Shown here piece after piece: positions 19,838 to 31,844 of a stretch of 64,000 nt of DNA. The DNA is taken from positions 124,001 through 188,000 of the forward strand of contig JABARS010000004.1 of the NCBI GenBank assembly GCA_019187085.1. Reading direction: 5' to 3'. Under the pieces are notes generated by a model. That model saw nothing but the letters and a program-made list of their open reading frames with translations, ran no database searches and was not told the origin of the DNA. The stretch comes from Pseudorhodoplanes sp. Its GTDB lineage: Bacteria > Pseudomonadota > Alphaproteobacteria > Rhizobiales > Xanthobacteraceae. Both the position numbers and the translations under genes were made by a program. Numbering within the stretch: position 1 is the stretch's first letter; every line of letters begins with the position of its first letter.

Positions 19838-19927
19838 GACGTCCCCGAATTCCTGCCGCGACGATCCGGCCGCGGCGGGAGACGTTATAGCGGTGCGGTC
19901 GCCGTCGCGGCAACGCCGGTATTGCTT

Positions 19928-20749
19928 TCAGTTCTGGATTTGTTGCTGCGCCTGCTGGAGGCGGACGCGCACGCAGAGGCTTTCCGCGCCGCCGCCGTAG
20001 CGCGTGCCGCGGATGGGCGCGGCGCCGAGATAATCGAGCCCGACCGCGACGCGCAGATGCGCGGGCGTGGCGGAAATGCCGTTGGCGGGATCGAAGGCGA
20101 CCCAGCCGAGATCGGGCACATGCGCTTCCACCCAGGCGTGGCCGGCATTCTGGTCGTTGACGCCGTCGGAGCGGAAGAAGTAGCCGCTCACATAGCGGGC
20201 CGGGATGCCGAGGCTGCGGGCGGCGGCAATGAAGATGTGGGCGAAGTCCTGGCAGACGCCGCGCCGGATCGCAAACGCCTCGGCGGCGGTGGTCGCCGCG
20301 TGGGTCGGATCGGCATCGAAGGTCATCTCGCCGTAGAGGCGCGTCAGCAGATTGTGCAGGAGGTCGAGCGTCGAACCGTCGCCTTTCAGCGCGGCGGCGA
20401 AATCGGCGATGTCCGGGCCGGGCACGGTCAGCGCCGTTTCGCGCAGGAACAAAGCGGGCGGGAAACGCTCGATCGTGCCGCGGATGACGCCGTGGGTGTC
20501 CTCGGTATCGACGTCGCCTTCGACATGGATGGTGAGCTCCTCGACCGGTCCGTCGACGCTGAACGCATGCGTGAGGTTGCCGAACGAATCCTCGTGCGCG
20601 TCGAGCCGGCAATCGGCCGAAATCTCGATCCGCCACGCGCCGACATATTGACCGTCGTGATTGCGCGGGGTGAGCCGCAGAACCTGGACGACGCTCGCCG
20701 GCGGATTGGCGTAGCGGTAGATCGTGTCGTGGGCGATCAGGATACGCAT
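19928..20749 (-). CDS. Transglutaminase-like protein of the Anbu operon
   Basis: 273 residues. The N-terminal beta domain (MRILIAHDTIYRY) and the core papain-like fold have the triad Cys166 (RRGVCQDF), His204 (AGHAW) and Asp220 (VAFDP). It is a bacterial transglutaminase/protease-like enzyme likely acting on a peptide or isopeptide bond. Start set at the ATG where family homology begins; the longer frame upstream is shadow of the alpha-E gene. The gaps to both neighbours are 77-90 bases, consistent with one operon. Confidence 0.92.
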   Translation of the reverse strand: MRILIAHDTIYRYANPPASVVQVLRLTPRNHDGQYVGAWRIEISADCRLDAHEDSFGNLTHAFSVDGPVEELTIHVEGDVDTEDTHGVIRGTIERFPPALFLRETALTVPGPDIADFAAALKGDGSTLDLLHNLLTRLYGEMTFDADPTHAATTAAEAFAIRRGVCQDFAHIFIAAARSLGIPARYVSGYFFRSDGVNDQNAGHAWVEAHVPDLGWVAFDPANGISATPAHLRVAVGLDYLGAAPIRGTRYGGGAESLCVRVRLQQAQQQIQN

Positions 20750-20826
20750 CGGGCAAGGACCGGTCGCGGTTCGGCCGACTTCATCCGGCGGCGGCGACCG
20801 CAGGATGGCGCGTCGGGACGGGGATG

Positions 20827-21768
20827 TCACGTCAGATATTGCTGCGTGATGGTCGCGCCGATCCGGTTGTTGTCGGCTATGAAGCTCTGGATGAATTCGT
20901 GCAAGCCGCGCTGGAAGATGTCGTCCATGCGGCTGTTCTGGAGGCGGGTGCGGATGCCGCGGGCGAGCCGCTGCGCGGGCCCCTGGCGGCCATAGGCAGT
21001 CGCGATGCGGTCGAGATTGGTGACGATGTTCTCGTAGCAGCTCGCCAGCGAGCGCGGCATTTCCTCCTTCAGGATCAGGAGATCGGCGACATGCCAGGGC
21101 CTGAGGCTTTCGCGATAGACCCAGTGATAGGAGGTGAGCGCCGACACCGAGCGCAGGATCGCCGCCCACTGGAAATAGTCGAGCGGGCCGCCGACATGCT
21201 CCTGCGCCGGCAGCAGCATGTGGTATTTCACGTCGAGGATGCGCGCGGTGTTGTCGGCGCGTTCGAGATAGACGCCGAGTCGCGTGAACCAGTAGGCGTC
21301 GTTGCGCAGCATGGTGCGGTAGGCGCAGCCGTCGAAGCGCAGCGAGGATTCCTGCACCCAGCGCAGGAAGCGCGACAATTCCTCGCGCGAGGTCGGCCCG
21401 TTGCCGTAGCGGCGCAGCTCGAGCCAGGTGCCGTTGATCGCGTCCCACATTTCCATGGTCAGCGCGGTGCGCACCGCGCGCGCGTTGGTGCGCGCGGCCT
21501 CGAAGCAGGAGCGGATGGAGGAGGGATTGTCGGAGGAGAAGGCGAGAAAGTCGGTGACGTTCTCCTCGTTGGCTTCGGAGAACACGGCATAGAAGGCGCC
21601 GGCGCAGCCGGCGGTGGCGACCGCCGATTCCCATTCGTTGCTTTCGCCGACATAGGCGAGCGGTAGCGCGGTGAGGCGCTGGGTGGCTTCGAGGATGCGC
21701 GCGAGATATTCGGCGCGTTCGACATAGCGCGCGAGCCAGTAGAGGTTGTCGGCGGTGCGTGAGAGCAT
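20827..21768 (-). CDS. Alpha-E domain protein (DUF403)
   Basis: 313 residues from MLSRTADNLYWLARYVERAEYLARIL, the standard start of alpha-E proteins; an ATG nine codons earlier is possible. All-helical, with repeated Arg/Glu pairs. The family is always found with circularly permuted ATP-grasp proteins and transglutaminases and is thought to act with the ATP-grasp in peptide-like bond formation, but no activity is established. Middle gene of the Anbu operon. Confidence 0.9.
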   Translation of the reverse strand: MLSRTADNLYWLARYVERAEYLARILEATQRLTALPLAYVGESNEWESAVATAGCAGAFYAVFSEANEENVTDFLAFSSDNPSSIRSCFEAARTNARAVRTALTMEMWDAINGTWLELRRYGNGPTSREELSRFLRWVQESSLRFDGCAYRTMLRNDAYWFTRLGVYLERADNTARILDVKYHMLLPAQEHVGGPLDYFQWAAILRSVSALTSYHWVYRESLRPWHVADLLILKEEMPRSLASCYENIVTNLDRIATAYGRQGPAQRLARGIRTRLQNSRMDDIFQRGLHEFIQSFIADNNRIGATITQQYLT

Positions 21769-21800
21769 GTTCAAAGCTGCTCCGCCAAACTGCATCGACC

Positions 21801-21910
21801 GTCCTCATGGTTCGAGACGCATCGCTGCGCGATGCTCCTCACCATGAGGACGTAAACAGAGTCCCTCATCCTGAGGAGCGCCTGAAAGGCGCGTCTCGAA
21901 GGATGAGGGA
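21801..21910. repeat. Pair of interspersed inverted repeats inside the Anbu operon
   Basis: Two palindromes in tandem: GTCCTCATGGT / ACCATGAGGAC (21801-21811, 21841-21851) and TCCCTCATCC / GGATGAGGGA (21862-21871, 21901-21910). Both enclose the core (T)CGAGACGC or CTGAGGAGCGCC...GCGTCTCGAA and belong to the family in the groESL spacer. They separate the ATP-grasp gene from the alpha-E gene and would form strong RNA hairpins in the operon transcript. Confidence 0.8.
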
Positions 21911-21937
21911 CATATGCAGCGCGTGGCTCGATCGCCT

Positions 21938-23356
21938 TCATCCGTCGAGCACCCATGTGTCCTTGGTGCCGCCGCCCTGGCTGGAATTGACCACGAGCGA
22001 TCCCGCCTTCATCGCCACCCGCGTCAGCCCGCCCGGCACGATGCGCACGCGGTCGCGGCCGGTGAGCACGAACGGGCGCAGGTCGACATGGCGCGGAGCG
22101 ATGCCGGAATCGACGCAGGTCGGGCAGGTGGAGAGCGCGAGCGTCGGCTGGGCGATGAAGTTCGCCGGCGCCGATTTCAGCTTGGCCTTGAAGACGGCGA
22201 TCGCGGCCTTGTCGGCGGCGGGCCCGATCAGCATGCCGTAGCCGCCGGAGCCGTGCACCTCCTTGACCACGAGCTTTTCAATATTGTCCAGAACATAGGC
22301 GAGGTGCTGTTCCTCGCGGCAGCGCCAGGTCGGCACGTTCTTGAGGATCGGTTCTTCGCCGAGGAAGAATTTCACGATCTCGGGCATGTAGCTGTAGACC
22401 GCCTTGTCGTCGGCGACGCCGGTGCCGACCGCGTTGGCCAGCGTCACGTTGCCGGCCTGATAGGCTGACATCAGGCCCGGCACGCCAAGCGCGGAGTCGG
22501 GACGGAAGGCGAGCGGATCGAGGAAATCGTCGTCGAGACGCCGGTAGATCACGTCGACGCGCTTGGGCCCCTGCGTCGTGCGCATGAAGACCTCCTCGCC
22601 CTTGATGAACAGGTCGCGGCCTTCGACCAGCTCGATGCCGAGCTTGTCGGCGAGGAAGGAATGTTCGTAATAGGCGGAATTGTAGACGCCGGGCGTGAGC
22701 AGCACGACGCTCGGCTCGACGGCGGCGGAGTTGGGCGCGATCGATTGCAGCGTGGCGAGCAGTTCGTCGGGATAATTGTCGACGGGCGCGATGCGGTGGC
22801 GGGAGAACAGTTCCGGGAACAGGCGCAGCATGATCTCCCGGTTCTCCAGCATGTAGGAGACGCCGGAGGGCGTGCGTGCATTGTCCTCGAGCACGTAGAA
22901 GGTCTGATCGTCGACGCGGACGATGTCTATTCCGGCGATGGCCACGTAAATGTCGTGCGGGACCTTCTGGCCGTTCATCTCCGGCCGGAACACCGGGTTC
23001 TGGTAGACGAGGTCCTCCGGCACGATACCCGCGCGCAAGGATTCGCGCTTGCCGTAGATGTCGCGGATATAGGCGTTGATCGCCTTCACCCGTTGCTCGA
23101 GGCCGCGGCTGAGCAGCGCCCATTCCGCCGCCGACAGGATGCGCGGGATGACGTCGAAGGGGATCAGCCGCTCCTGGGAATCGGCCTCGCCATAGACGGC
23201 GAAGGTGATGCCGATGCGCCGGAACAGAAGCTCCGCCTCGCGCCGCCGGTAGTCGAGCACGTCCGGGCGGATTTCGCCGAGCCAGGCGGACAGCTCGCGG
23301 TAGGCCGGGCGTACCGACCCGTCCTCACCCTTCATCTCGTCGAACGCAACCGCCAT
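21938..23356 (-). CDS. Circularly permuted ATP-grasp protein (COG2308 type)
   Basis: 472 residues from an ATG with GGAGGGG six bases upstream. The conserved segments YVLEDNARTPSGVSYMLENR, RVDVIYRRLDDDFLDP and LANAVGTGVADDKAVYSYMPEIVKFFLGEEPIL fit the COG2308 circularly permuted ATP-grasp family. The tail RVAMKAGSLVVNSSQGGGTKDTWVL is also diagnostic. Expected chemistry is ATP-dependent ligation of a carboxylate to an amine. First gene of the Anbu operon, so the set pairs a ligase with peptidase-like enzymes. Confidence 0.92.
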   Translation of the reverse strand: MAVAFDEMKGEDGSVRPAYRELSAWLGEIRPDVLDYRRREAELLFRRIGITFAVYGEADSQERLIPFDVIPRILSAAEWALLSRGLEQRVKAINAYIRDIYGKRESLRAGIVPEDLVYQNPVFRPEMNGQKVPHDIYVAIAGIDIVRVDDQTFYVLEDNARTPSGVSYMLENREIMLRLFPELFSRHRIAPVDNYPDELLATLQSIAPNSAAVEPSVVLLTPGVYNSAYYEHSFLADKLGIELVEGRDLFIKGEEVFMRTTQGPKRVDVIYRRLDDDFLDPLAFRPDSALGVPGLMSAYQAGNVTLANAVGTGVADDKAVYSYMPEIVKFFLGEEPILKNVPTWRCREEQHLAYVLDNIEKLVVKEVHGSGGYGMLIGPAADKAAIAVFKAKLKSAPANFIAQPTLALSTCPTCVDSGIAPRHVDLRPFVLTGRDRVRIVPGGLTRVAMKAGSLVVNSSQGGGTKDTWVLDG

Positions 23357-23547
23357 ACCGCGCCCCTCCGCCGGACGCCCGGAAATGGTAGCTGCAAGCT
23401 TCGCACCAACCAAATGGGCAGCCGTTTCACGTCCGATCATGCGGCATTTTCAGATGAATGATCGGTTTTTGTGCGCTCGCTGCCGAAGTGTACGGCAACC
23501 CGGGCGGGCTCGAATCCGGTAGATTGTGAGAACGGTGTGGCCGACAA

Positions 23548-24198
23548 TCAGTTGGCAGGGCGCCTGGCCAGGGCGAGGCCGATGCCTAGCGCGATCATCG
23601 CGGCTCCTGATGCCTCTCGCAGGCGGCGGACTACGGCGGGACGTGCCGCGGCGCCTTCCCGGATGCGCCCGGCCGCAAAGGCGACGATGATGTCGGCGAG
23701 GGTGTTGAAAGCAACCGATACGAAGCCAAGCACCATGAATTGCACTGCTACATGGCCGTCGGTCGGATCCACGAACTGCGGAACGAAAGCGAGGAAGAAG
23801 GCTGCCGTCTTCGGGTTGAGCGCTTCAACCAGAACGCCTTCACGAAATGCCCGCCGTAGCCCGATTGGCGGCAATGTGAATCCACCATTCAATCCTGCCG
23901 ATCCATCCCGGCGGGCAGACCGTACAGTGCGAAGGCCGAGCCAGACGAGATAGGCGGCACCGATCAGCTTGAGAGCGGTAAATAGCTCCGCACTTGCGAG
24001 CACGATGGCCGAAACGCCCAAGCTGCCCGCGACGACGTGGACCATGCCGCCCAGCCCGGTGCCCAGACTGGAGGTTACGCCTTCCGCGCGGCCGCCAGCG
24101 AGCGTTCGCGCGGCGACGTAGAAGATGCCCGGACCGGGTGTGACGGCGAGCACGAAGGCTGCCGCAAAGTACAGGGCGAGTTGGGTCAGGTCCGGCAT
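23548..24198 (-). CDS. LysE/RhtB-family amino acid exporter
   Basis: 216 residues with six hydrophobic helices and the family signature AVTPGPGIFYVAARTLAGGRAEGV near the N-terminus, plus EALNPKTAAFFLAFVPQFV in the middle. These inner-membrane proteins export amino acids or related metabolites. It stands alone; its substrate is not inferable. Confidence 0.9.
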   Translation of the reverse strand: MPDLTQLALYFAAAFVLAVTPGPGIFYVAARTLAGGRAEGVTSSLGTGLGGMVHVVAGSLGVSAIVLASAELFTALKLIGAAYLVWLGLRTVRSARRDGSAGLNGGFTLPPIGLRRAFREGVLVEALNPKTAAFFLAFVPQFVDPTDGHVAVQFMVLGFVSVAFNTLADIIVAFAAGRIREGAAARPAVVRRLREASGAAMIALGIGLALARRPAN

Positions 24199-24392
24199 TG
24201 CTGTGGGCCACTATAGGACGAATGGACGGCAGGTTTCGGCCCAGGACCGGCATCGGCTTCCGCAGGGCGCGATGCGATCATCATCTGCATCCGACCACCG
24301 CAACATGTTCGCCATGGCCGCGTCCGGGCTGCCAAAGGCGACAACGAACCACCAAACCAGAGACTCCACGATATCCTGATCGAGAGCAACCC

Positions 24393-26267
24393 CTACGGCA
24401 CCACGATGACATCGGGCCCCGGGGTTGTGGCAAAAAGCGCCTCTACCTGCTTGCGCCGGTGCTCGAGCGCGAGCCGCTGGTTGATATAGCCCTTGTCGGT
24501 GATCTCGTTGTGGTCGATCGAGGGCGCGTCGGGCAGAAGGATCACCCGCTCGATGCGCTGCGACGATCCCGTCTGCTGCGCGTTCCAGCGCGCAAGGCTG
24601 TCGCGCACATGCGTGCGCACGGCGGGATGGGCGGACAGTTCGGCAAGCGTCTTCGGCGCATCCGCCCCGGCGATCTGCTGGCAGCCGGCGAGATTGAGCC
24701 AGGCGAGCATGCCGATATATGGCTTGTTCTCGCCCGCGATCACCGCGTCCTGCAGCGCGGGCGAGGCGGCCGCCAGCACGCCGACGCGCAGCGCGCCGAC
24801 CGCGACCCAAGTCCCGGTGGTGAGCTTGAAATCCTCCGCGATCCGCCCGTCGAACATCACCCCCCTGGCCGGCTCGTGCGGATCGGCAAGCCGCACGGCG
24901 TCGCCGATCATGTAGAAGCCTTCCTCGTCGAAGGCGGCCTTGGTGAGGTCGTCGCGCTTCCAGTAGCCCGGCGTAATGTTGGGGCCGCGCACGCGCACTT
25001 CGGTCTTGGCGCCGACCGGCACGAGCTTGAGGTCGACGCCCGGGATCGGGACGCCGATCACGCCGGCGCGGTCGATCAGGAAATGGGCGGCGGTCGCAAG
25101 CGGGGCGGTCTCGGTCGAGCCCCAGGACGAGGTCATCGGGATGCGCTCGCCGATCGTGCGCAGCGACACCGCTTCCAGTCGCTCCCAGAGGTCCTGCGGC
25201 AGCCCTGCGCCGGCATAGAAGATCATGCGCAGGTTGCGGAAGAAGGAGCGCGCGAACGCCTCGTTCTTCTCCAGATGCGGCAGCAGCCCGGCATAGCCGG
25301 CGGGCACGTTGAAATAGATCGTCGGCGAAATCTCCGAAAGGTTTCGCACCGTCTCCCCGATCATCGCCGGCAGCGGCCGCCCGCCGTCGATATGGAGCGT
25401 GCCGGCATGGCGCAGCACGAGATTGAAATTGTGGTTGGCGCCGAACGTGTGGTTCCAGGGCAGCCAGTCGACCAGCACGAGCGGCGCATCGCCGACGAAC
25501 GGCCAGATCTGCGCAAGCTGCTGCTGGTTGGCGGTGAGCATGCCGTGGGTGTTGATCACGCCCTTGGGCAGTCCGGTCGAGCCGGAGGTGAACAGGATTT
25601 TCGCGATGGTGTCGGCGCCGACCGATTTCGCCGCCTGGTCGAGCGACGGCCCCGGCTTTGTGGCCGTCAGCGTGTCGAAGGCGACGACGCCGTCGAGATC
25701 GGCGCTGTTGCGGTTGGCGACGACGGTGCGTCCCTTGAGGTCGAGCGCGGCAAGCGCGGCCGCGAACGGTCCGGTATCGGCGACATAGATCAGGCCGGGA
25801 TCGAGCAGCTCGGCGATGTGCCTGACCTTGGCGTGGTCCTGGCTCTGCAGCGAATAGGCGACCGACACCGGCGCGACCGGAATGCCGGAGGTGAAGCCCG
25901 CCAGCATCAGCAGCGCATGGTCGATCGAGTTGCCGGACAGGATCATGACCGGCCGCTCGGCGGAGAGGCCGCGTTCGATCAGGGACGCCGCGAGTGCGTC
26001 GACCAGCGCGCGCGCCTGCGCGTAGGTCAGCGTGCGCCATTGCCCGCCGTTTCGCTCGGCGAGGAAAGTGCGGTCCGGCTGGCTCTCGGCGGCGGCGCGG
26101 AACAGTACTGCGAGACTCGGCTCATAGGCGTCGAGCGCCATGCGCGAGCGCAGGATCGTCGTGCCGTCGGCGCGCTTCTGCGCATCCACGGCGACGGGAG
26201 CGTAGGAGATGGCGCGGACGGGTGATTGCAAATCGCGGCCGACGGCGGCCTTGAGGGCTTCCTGCAT
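24393..26267 (-). CDS. Feruloyl-CoA synthase-like acyl-CoA ligase
   Basis: 624 residues, an ANL-superfamily adenylating enzyme. A3 motif ILFTSGSTGLPKGV lies at about 209-222, SSWGSTETAP at about 355, and the adenylate-binding IGDAVR after FDEEGFYM. The AMP-binding C-terminal Lys region (KGYINQRLALEHR) is present. Length and the N-terminal segment with VAVDAQKRADGTTILRSRMAL are typical of feruloyl-CoA synthases, which activate hydroxycinnamates for side-chain removal. No hydratase/aldolase for vanillin formation is next to it, so the substrate remains an inference. Confidence 0.85.
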   Translation of the reverse strand: MQEALKAAVGRDLQSPVRAISYAPVAVDAQKRADGTTILRSRMALDAYEPSLAVLFRAAAESQPDRTFLAERNGGQWRTLTYAQARALVDALAASLIERGLSAERPVMILSGNSIDHALLMLAGFTSGIPVAPVSVAYSLQSQDHAKVRHIAELLDPGLIYVADTGPFAAALAALDLKGRTVVANRNSADLDGVVAFDTLTATKPGPSLDQAAKSVGADTIAKILFTSGSTGLPKGVINTHGMLTANQQQLAQIWPFVGDAPLVLVDWLPWNHTFGANHNFNLVLRHAGTLHIDGGRPLPAMIGETVRNLSEISPTIYFNVPAGYAGLLPHLEKNEAFARSFFRNLRMIFYAGAGLPQDLWERLEAVSLRTIGERIPMTSSWGSTETAPLATAAHFLIDRAGVIGVPIPGVDLKLVPVGAKTEVRVRGPNITPGYWKRDDLTKAAFDEEGFYMIGDAVRLADPHEPARGVMFDGRIAEDFKLTTGTWVAVGALRVGVLAAASPALQDAVIAGENKPYIGMLAWLNLAGCQQIAGADAPKTLAELSAHPAVRTHVRDSLARWNAQQTGSSQRIERVILLPDAPSIDHNEITDKGYINQRLALEHRRKQVEALFATTPGPDVIVVP

Positions 26268-26393
26268 GAGCGCTCTACTCCCTGATCCCGGCTGTTGGAC
26301 GCCGGTTATTGATATGAACTATAGTGCATAAGATCGCGTTTTGTATAGGATTTTGTGGGCTTTCCGAAAGGACGCACGCATGAGGGCAAAGCC

Positions 26394-27164
26394 ATGAGCG
26401 CGAACGCGCCGGACGACAGGCTGGTGAGTGCGGCGATCCTCGTGATCGGCGACGAAATCCTGTCGGGGCGGACCAAGGACAAGAATATCGGCTACATCGC
26501 CGAATACCTGACCGCCATCGGCATCGACCTGCGCGAGGTGCGCATCGTGCCCGACATCGAGGAGGAGATCGTCGCTGCGCTCAACGCGCTGCGCCGCCGC
26601 TACACCTATGTCTTCACGACCGGCGGCATCGGGCCGACGCACGACGACATCACCGCCGACAGCGTCGCGAAGGCGTTCGGCGTGCCGATCGACTGCGATC
26701 CGCGCGCGGTCGCGATCCTGAAGGAGCGGTTCGACCGGCTCGGCACCGAGTTCAACGAGGCGCGCATGCGCATGACGCGCATTCCCGACGGCGCCGATCT
26801 TGTCGCCAACAAGGTCTCCGGCGCGCCCGGGTTCTGGATCGGCAATGTGATCGTGATGGCGGGGGTGCCCGCGATCATGCAGGCGATGCTGGACGAGGTC
26901 GCCCCGAAACTGAAGACCGGACAGCGCATGCTTTCGGAGACGATCCGTGCCGATGCGCGCGAGGGCGACATCGGCAGCGAGCTTGCGCAGGTGGCGCAGG
27001 CGCACGAGGGCGTGACCATCGGAAGCTATCCGTTCTTCGACGACCAGAACGGCCCCAACACCAATGTCGTCGTGCGCGCGCGCGATCCGCAGAAGCTTGC
27101 TGCGGCGAAGGCCGCGGTCGAGCGCATGCTGGGCGAGGTGAAGGCGAAGCTGCAGGCGACGTGA
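26394..27164 (+). CDS. CinA-like / molybdopterin-binding domain protein
   Basis: 256 residues: the MoCF/MoaB-like N-terminal domain of CinA (COG1058) only. Characteristic segments are LVIGDEILSGRTKDKN, VFTTGGIGPTHDDITADSVAKAFG and GAPGFWIGNVIVMAGVPAIM. The C-terminal nicotinamide-nucleotide amidohydrolase domain of full CinA is absent, which is common in this clade. ADP-ribose or nucleotide pyrophosphatase activity is known for some relatives. ATG chosen at MSANAPDD; an upstream in-frame start at 26355 is less likely. Divergent from the CoA ligase. Confidence 0.87.
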   Translation: MSANAPDDRLVSAAILVIGDEILSGRTKDKNIGYIAEYLTAIGIDLREVRIVPDIEEEIVAALNALRRRYTYVFTTGGIGPTHDDITADSVAKAFGVPIDCDPRAVAILKERFDRLGTEFNEARMRMTRIPDGADLVANKVSGAPGFWIGNVIVMAGVPAIMQAMLDEVAPKLKTGQRMLSETIRADAREGDIGSELAQVAQAHEGVTIGSYPFFDDQNGPNTNVVVRARDPQKLAAAKAAVERMLGEVKAKLQAT

Positions 27165-27284
27165 GACATCGCGTCGCGCACCGGCGCGCCGGCCTAACGC
27201 GCTCGTGAACCGGCGCGTCGCGCGCGCGTGCTAGCCTTTAATCCATCGCGACGCGTGGCTGTTCCGATACCCAAGGAGAACACG

Positions 27285-27896
27285 ATGGACGGTGACGACC
27301 AGACCCGCCGGCGATTTCTCGCCGCAAGCGTGGCCGCGGCCGCCGGCATGGGAACTGGCCTGGGCGTTGGCCTGCCGCAGGAGGTCTTCGGCCAGGCGCT
27401 CGCGCCGACGCCCGAATGCCGCGACGCCGACGAGCCGACGCCGCGTCAGACCGAGGGGCCGTTCTACAAGCCGCGCTCGCCGCAGCGCGCCGACCTGCGC
27501 GAGCCGGGCCTGAGCGGACCGGACGTCGAACTGGTCGGGCGCGTGCTCACGCGCGCCTGCAAGCCGGTGCCGGGTGCGCTGGTCGATCTGTGGCATTGCG
27601 ACGGCAACGGCGATTACGATCAGCGCGGCGACCGCTGCCGCGGCCATCTGTTCGCCGACGGCTCCGGCGGCTACCTGTTCCGGACCATCCGCCCGGCGCT
27701 CTATCCGGGCCGCACGCGCCATTTCCACGTCAAGGTGCAGGCGCCGCGCGGGCGGATCCTCACCACGCAGCTCTATTTTCCCGACGAGCCGCAGAATGCA
27801 CGCGACGGACTGTTTCGCCGCGACCTTCTCATGCGCGTTTCCGCCGCGGGCTCCGGCCATGCCGCGCGGTTCGACTTCGTCCTCGACATCGCCTGA
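27285..27896 (+). CDS. Tat-exported intradiol ring-cleavage dioxygenase family protein
   Basis: 203 residues starting after AAGGAGAA. A twin-arginine signal (TRRRFLAAS) occupies about the first 38 residues. Candidate Fe(III) ligands of the intradiol family are Tyr111, Tyr140, His146 and His148 ([21 protein letters not shown]). Shorter than catechol or protocatechuate dioxygenases and lacking their N-terminal dimer helices, so it may act on another exported aromatic compound. The unrelated downstream gene starts about 95 bases later. Confidence 0.87.
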   Translation: MDGDDQTRRRFLAASVAAAAGMGTGLGVGLPQEVFGQALAPTPECRDADEPTPRQTEGPFYKPRSPQRADLREPGLSGPDVELVGRVLTRACKPVPGALVDLWHCDGNGDYDQRGDRCRGHLFADGSGGYLFRTIRPALYPGRTRHFHVKVQAPRGRILTTQLYFPDEPQNARDGLFRRDLLMRVSAAGSGHAARFDFVLDIA

Positions 27897-27991
27897 AAAA
27901 GGCACGCATTTTTCTGTGGATCGGCGCTGCGGACGATTGGCAGCGGGCCTGCGCGGCTGAAAGGTGCTCGGGCCGTGCCGGGGGATCGACC

Positions 27992-28498
27992 ATGACGGAG
28001 CCGCAGACCCAGAAGCATTTCCCGGTGTCGTGGGACCAGTTCCACCGCGACGCCCGCGCGCTCGCCTGGCGGCTGGCGGAAGCCGGGCCGTTCTCGGCCA
28101 TCATCTGCGTGACGCGCGGCGGGCTCGTGCCGGCGGCGATCGTGGCGCGCGAACTCGACGTCCGCCTGATCGAGACGGTGTGCGTGGAGAGCTATACCGG
28201 CATCGGCCGCCAGGGCGAGCTGCGCGTGCTCAAGGACGTGGCGGAGAAGGTGATCAACGCCGCCGGCGGCGCCGGCAAGGGCGTGCTGATCGTCGACGAC
28301 CTCGTGGACACCGGCAAGACCGCGCGCGTGGTGCGCGACATCGTCCCGCGCGCGCATTTCGCAACCGTCTACGCAAAGCCGATGGGCCGGCCGATGGTCG
28401 ACACCTTCATCACCGAAGTGTCGCAGGACACCTGGATTTTCTTTCCCTGGGATACCGGGCTTGCCTTCGTGCCGCCGATCCGGCCGGGTGGCGTCTGA
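27992..28498 (+). CDS. gpt: Xanthine phosphoribosyltransferase
   Basis: 168 residues, a type I phosphoribosyltransferase. The PRPP-binding motif [13 protein letters not shown] is at about 91-103, preceded by [20 protein letters not shown]. The sequence and length match bacterial Gpt (xanthine-guanine PRT): it transfers the phosphoribosyl group from PRPP to xanthine or guanine in purine salvage. The upstream extension of this frame is shadow of the dioxygenase gene. Confidence 0.92.
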   Translation: MTEPQTQKHFPVSWDQFHRDARALAWRLAEAGPFSAIICVTRGGLVPAAIVARELDVRLIETVCVESYTGIGRQGELRVLKDVAEKVINAAGGAGKGVLIVDDLVDTGKTARVVRDIVPRAHFATVYAKPMGRPMVDTFITEVSQDTWIFFPWDTGLAFVPPIRPGGV

Positions 28499-28631
28499 GC
28501 GGCCATCTTTGCGGCGCATCGCTGTGCGCTGTGGATGCCTGCGGCCGTCGGTCCCGACCGCCGGCGGGCGCGCCGGGCTTGCTCACCATGACAAGCGCGC
28601 AGCCCTGTAATAGACAGGCGCGGCCGGCCGC

Positions 28632-28717
28632 GCGGACGTGGCGGAATGGTAGACGCAAGGGACTTAAAATCCCTTGGGAGCAATCCCGTGTGGGTTCGAG
28701 TCCCACCGTCCGCACCA
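28632..28717 (+). tRNA. tRNA-Leu (anticodon TAA), CCA encoded
   Basis: Acceptor arms GCGGACG / CGTCCGC pair perfectly with discriminator A and an encoded CCA at 28715-28717. The anticodon stem AGGGA / TCCCT holds the loop CTTAAAA, anticodon TAA. The T-loop GGTTCGAGTCC is canonical, and the long variable arm gives 86 nt, as expected for a class II leucine tRNA. Confidence 0.98.
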
Positions 28718-28786
28718 GGACGCTGCAGCGCAAGGGCCGCCGGAAGCGGAAGGCCGCCGGGAGCAGGCGGCCGGGGAGAGTGTCTT

Positions 28787-29143
28787 TTGATCGCGTTCGC
28801 GCCTTGCCGTCTATGCGCATCGCTTGCGGCCGCAGCCCTGCTGCTCGCCGGCTGCACCCTGCCGGACGACAAGGCGCTGACCATGGTCAATCGCGGCAAA
28901 TACTCGCTCTTCAATTGCGACCAGCTCAAGTCGCAGGCGGTGCAGGCGCGGACGCGCGAGCGCGAATTGCGCGAGGCGATGGCCAAGGCTGCAGCCGGAC
29001 CGGGCGGCGAACTGGTCAACGCGGTCGCCTACCGCTCCGAATATCTGACCGTGAAGGGCGAGATCGAGGAGCTGGAAATCACCGCCAATGCCAAGAATTG
29101 CCGCCAGTCGGTCCGCGCCATCAGCGACGGGGTCATCCGCTGA
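28787..29143 (+). CDS. Small lipoprotein of unknown function
   Basis: 118 residues from a TTG with GGGGAGAG about eight bases upstream. The signal peptide ends in the lipobox LLAGC (Cys at about residue 20). The mature part is helical, with LFNCDQLKSQAVQARTRERELREAMAKAA and a C-terminal YLTVKGEIEELEITANAKNC. Two further cysteines could pair. Family resembles short twin-cysteine lipoproteins of Hyphomicrobiales; no function known. The TTG is inferred: the only ATG upstream would begin inside the tRNA gene. Confidence 0.7.
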   Translation: MIAFAPCRLCASLAAAALLLAGCTLPDDKALTMVNRGKYSLFNCDQLKSQAVQARTRERELREAMAKAAAGPGGELVNAVAYRSEYLTVKGEIEELEITANAKNCRQSVRAISDGVIR

Positions 29144-29244
29144 TGACCTCTCGCCGCCCGTGCGGCGCGGTTGGAACTTTCCTGGACTAATGCGATTGTC
29201 ATGGGGTCGCTCGGCCATTTCGGCCGACGGTTTGGGGGAAAGCC

Positions 29245-29406
29245 ATGGGGCTCCTGATTTCGATTCTGATCACGTTCCTCGTCGTTATTCTCATTCTCTA
29301 TCTGGTCGACCGGCTGCCGATCGACAGGCGCGCCAAGCAGATCGTGCGCATCATCGTCATCATCATCGGCATCCTCTACCTGTTGCGCGCACTCGCTATC
29401 TTCTGA
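29245..29406 (+). CDS. Small Thivi_2564-like membrane protein
   Basis: 53 residues with two hydrophobic helices (LLISILITFLVVILILYLV and IVRIIVIIIGILYLLRALAIF) separated by DRLPIDRRAKQ. GGGGGAAA precedes the ATG by three to four bases. This two-helix pattern matches the Thivi_2564 family of small inner-membrane proteins, which has no assigned role. Too short for most gene finders' length cut-offs, but the ribosome binding site and the family-like linker support it. Confidence 0.75.
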   Translation: MGLLISILITFLVVILILYLVDRLPIDRRAKQIVRIIVIIIGILYLLRALAIF

Positions 29407-29437
29407 CCGGGCGCGGCGCGCCCGCGGGCCTACGGAC

Positions 29438-31822
<2,385 letters not shown>

Positions 31823-31844
31823 GGTCGTTCTCTCGCTTGCCTCA

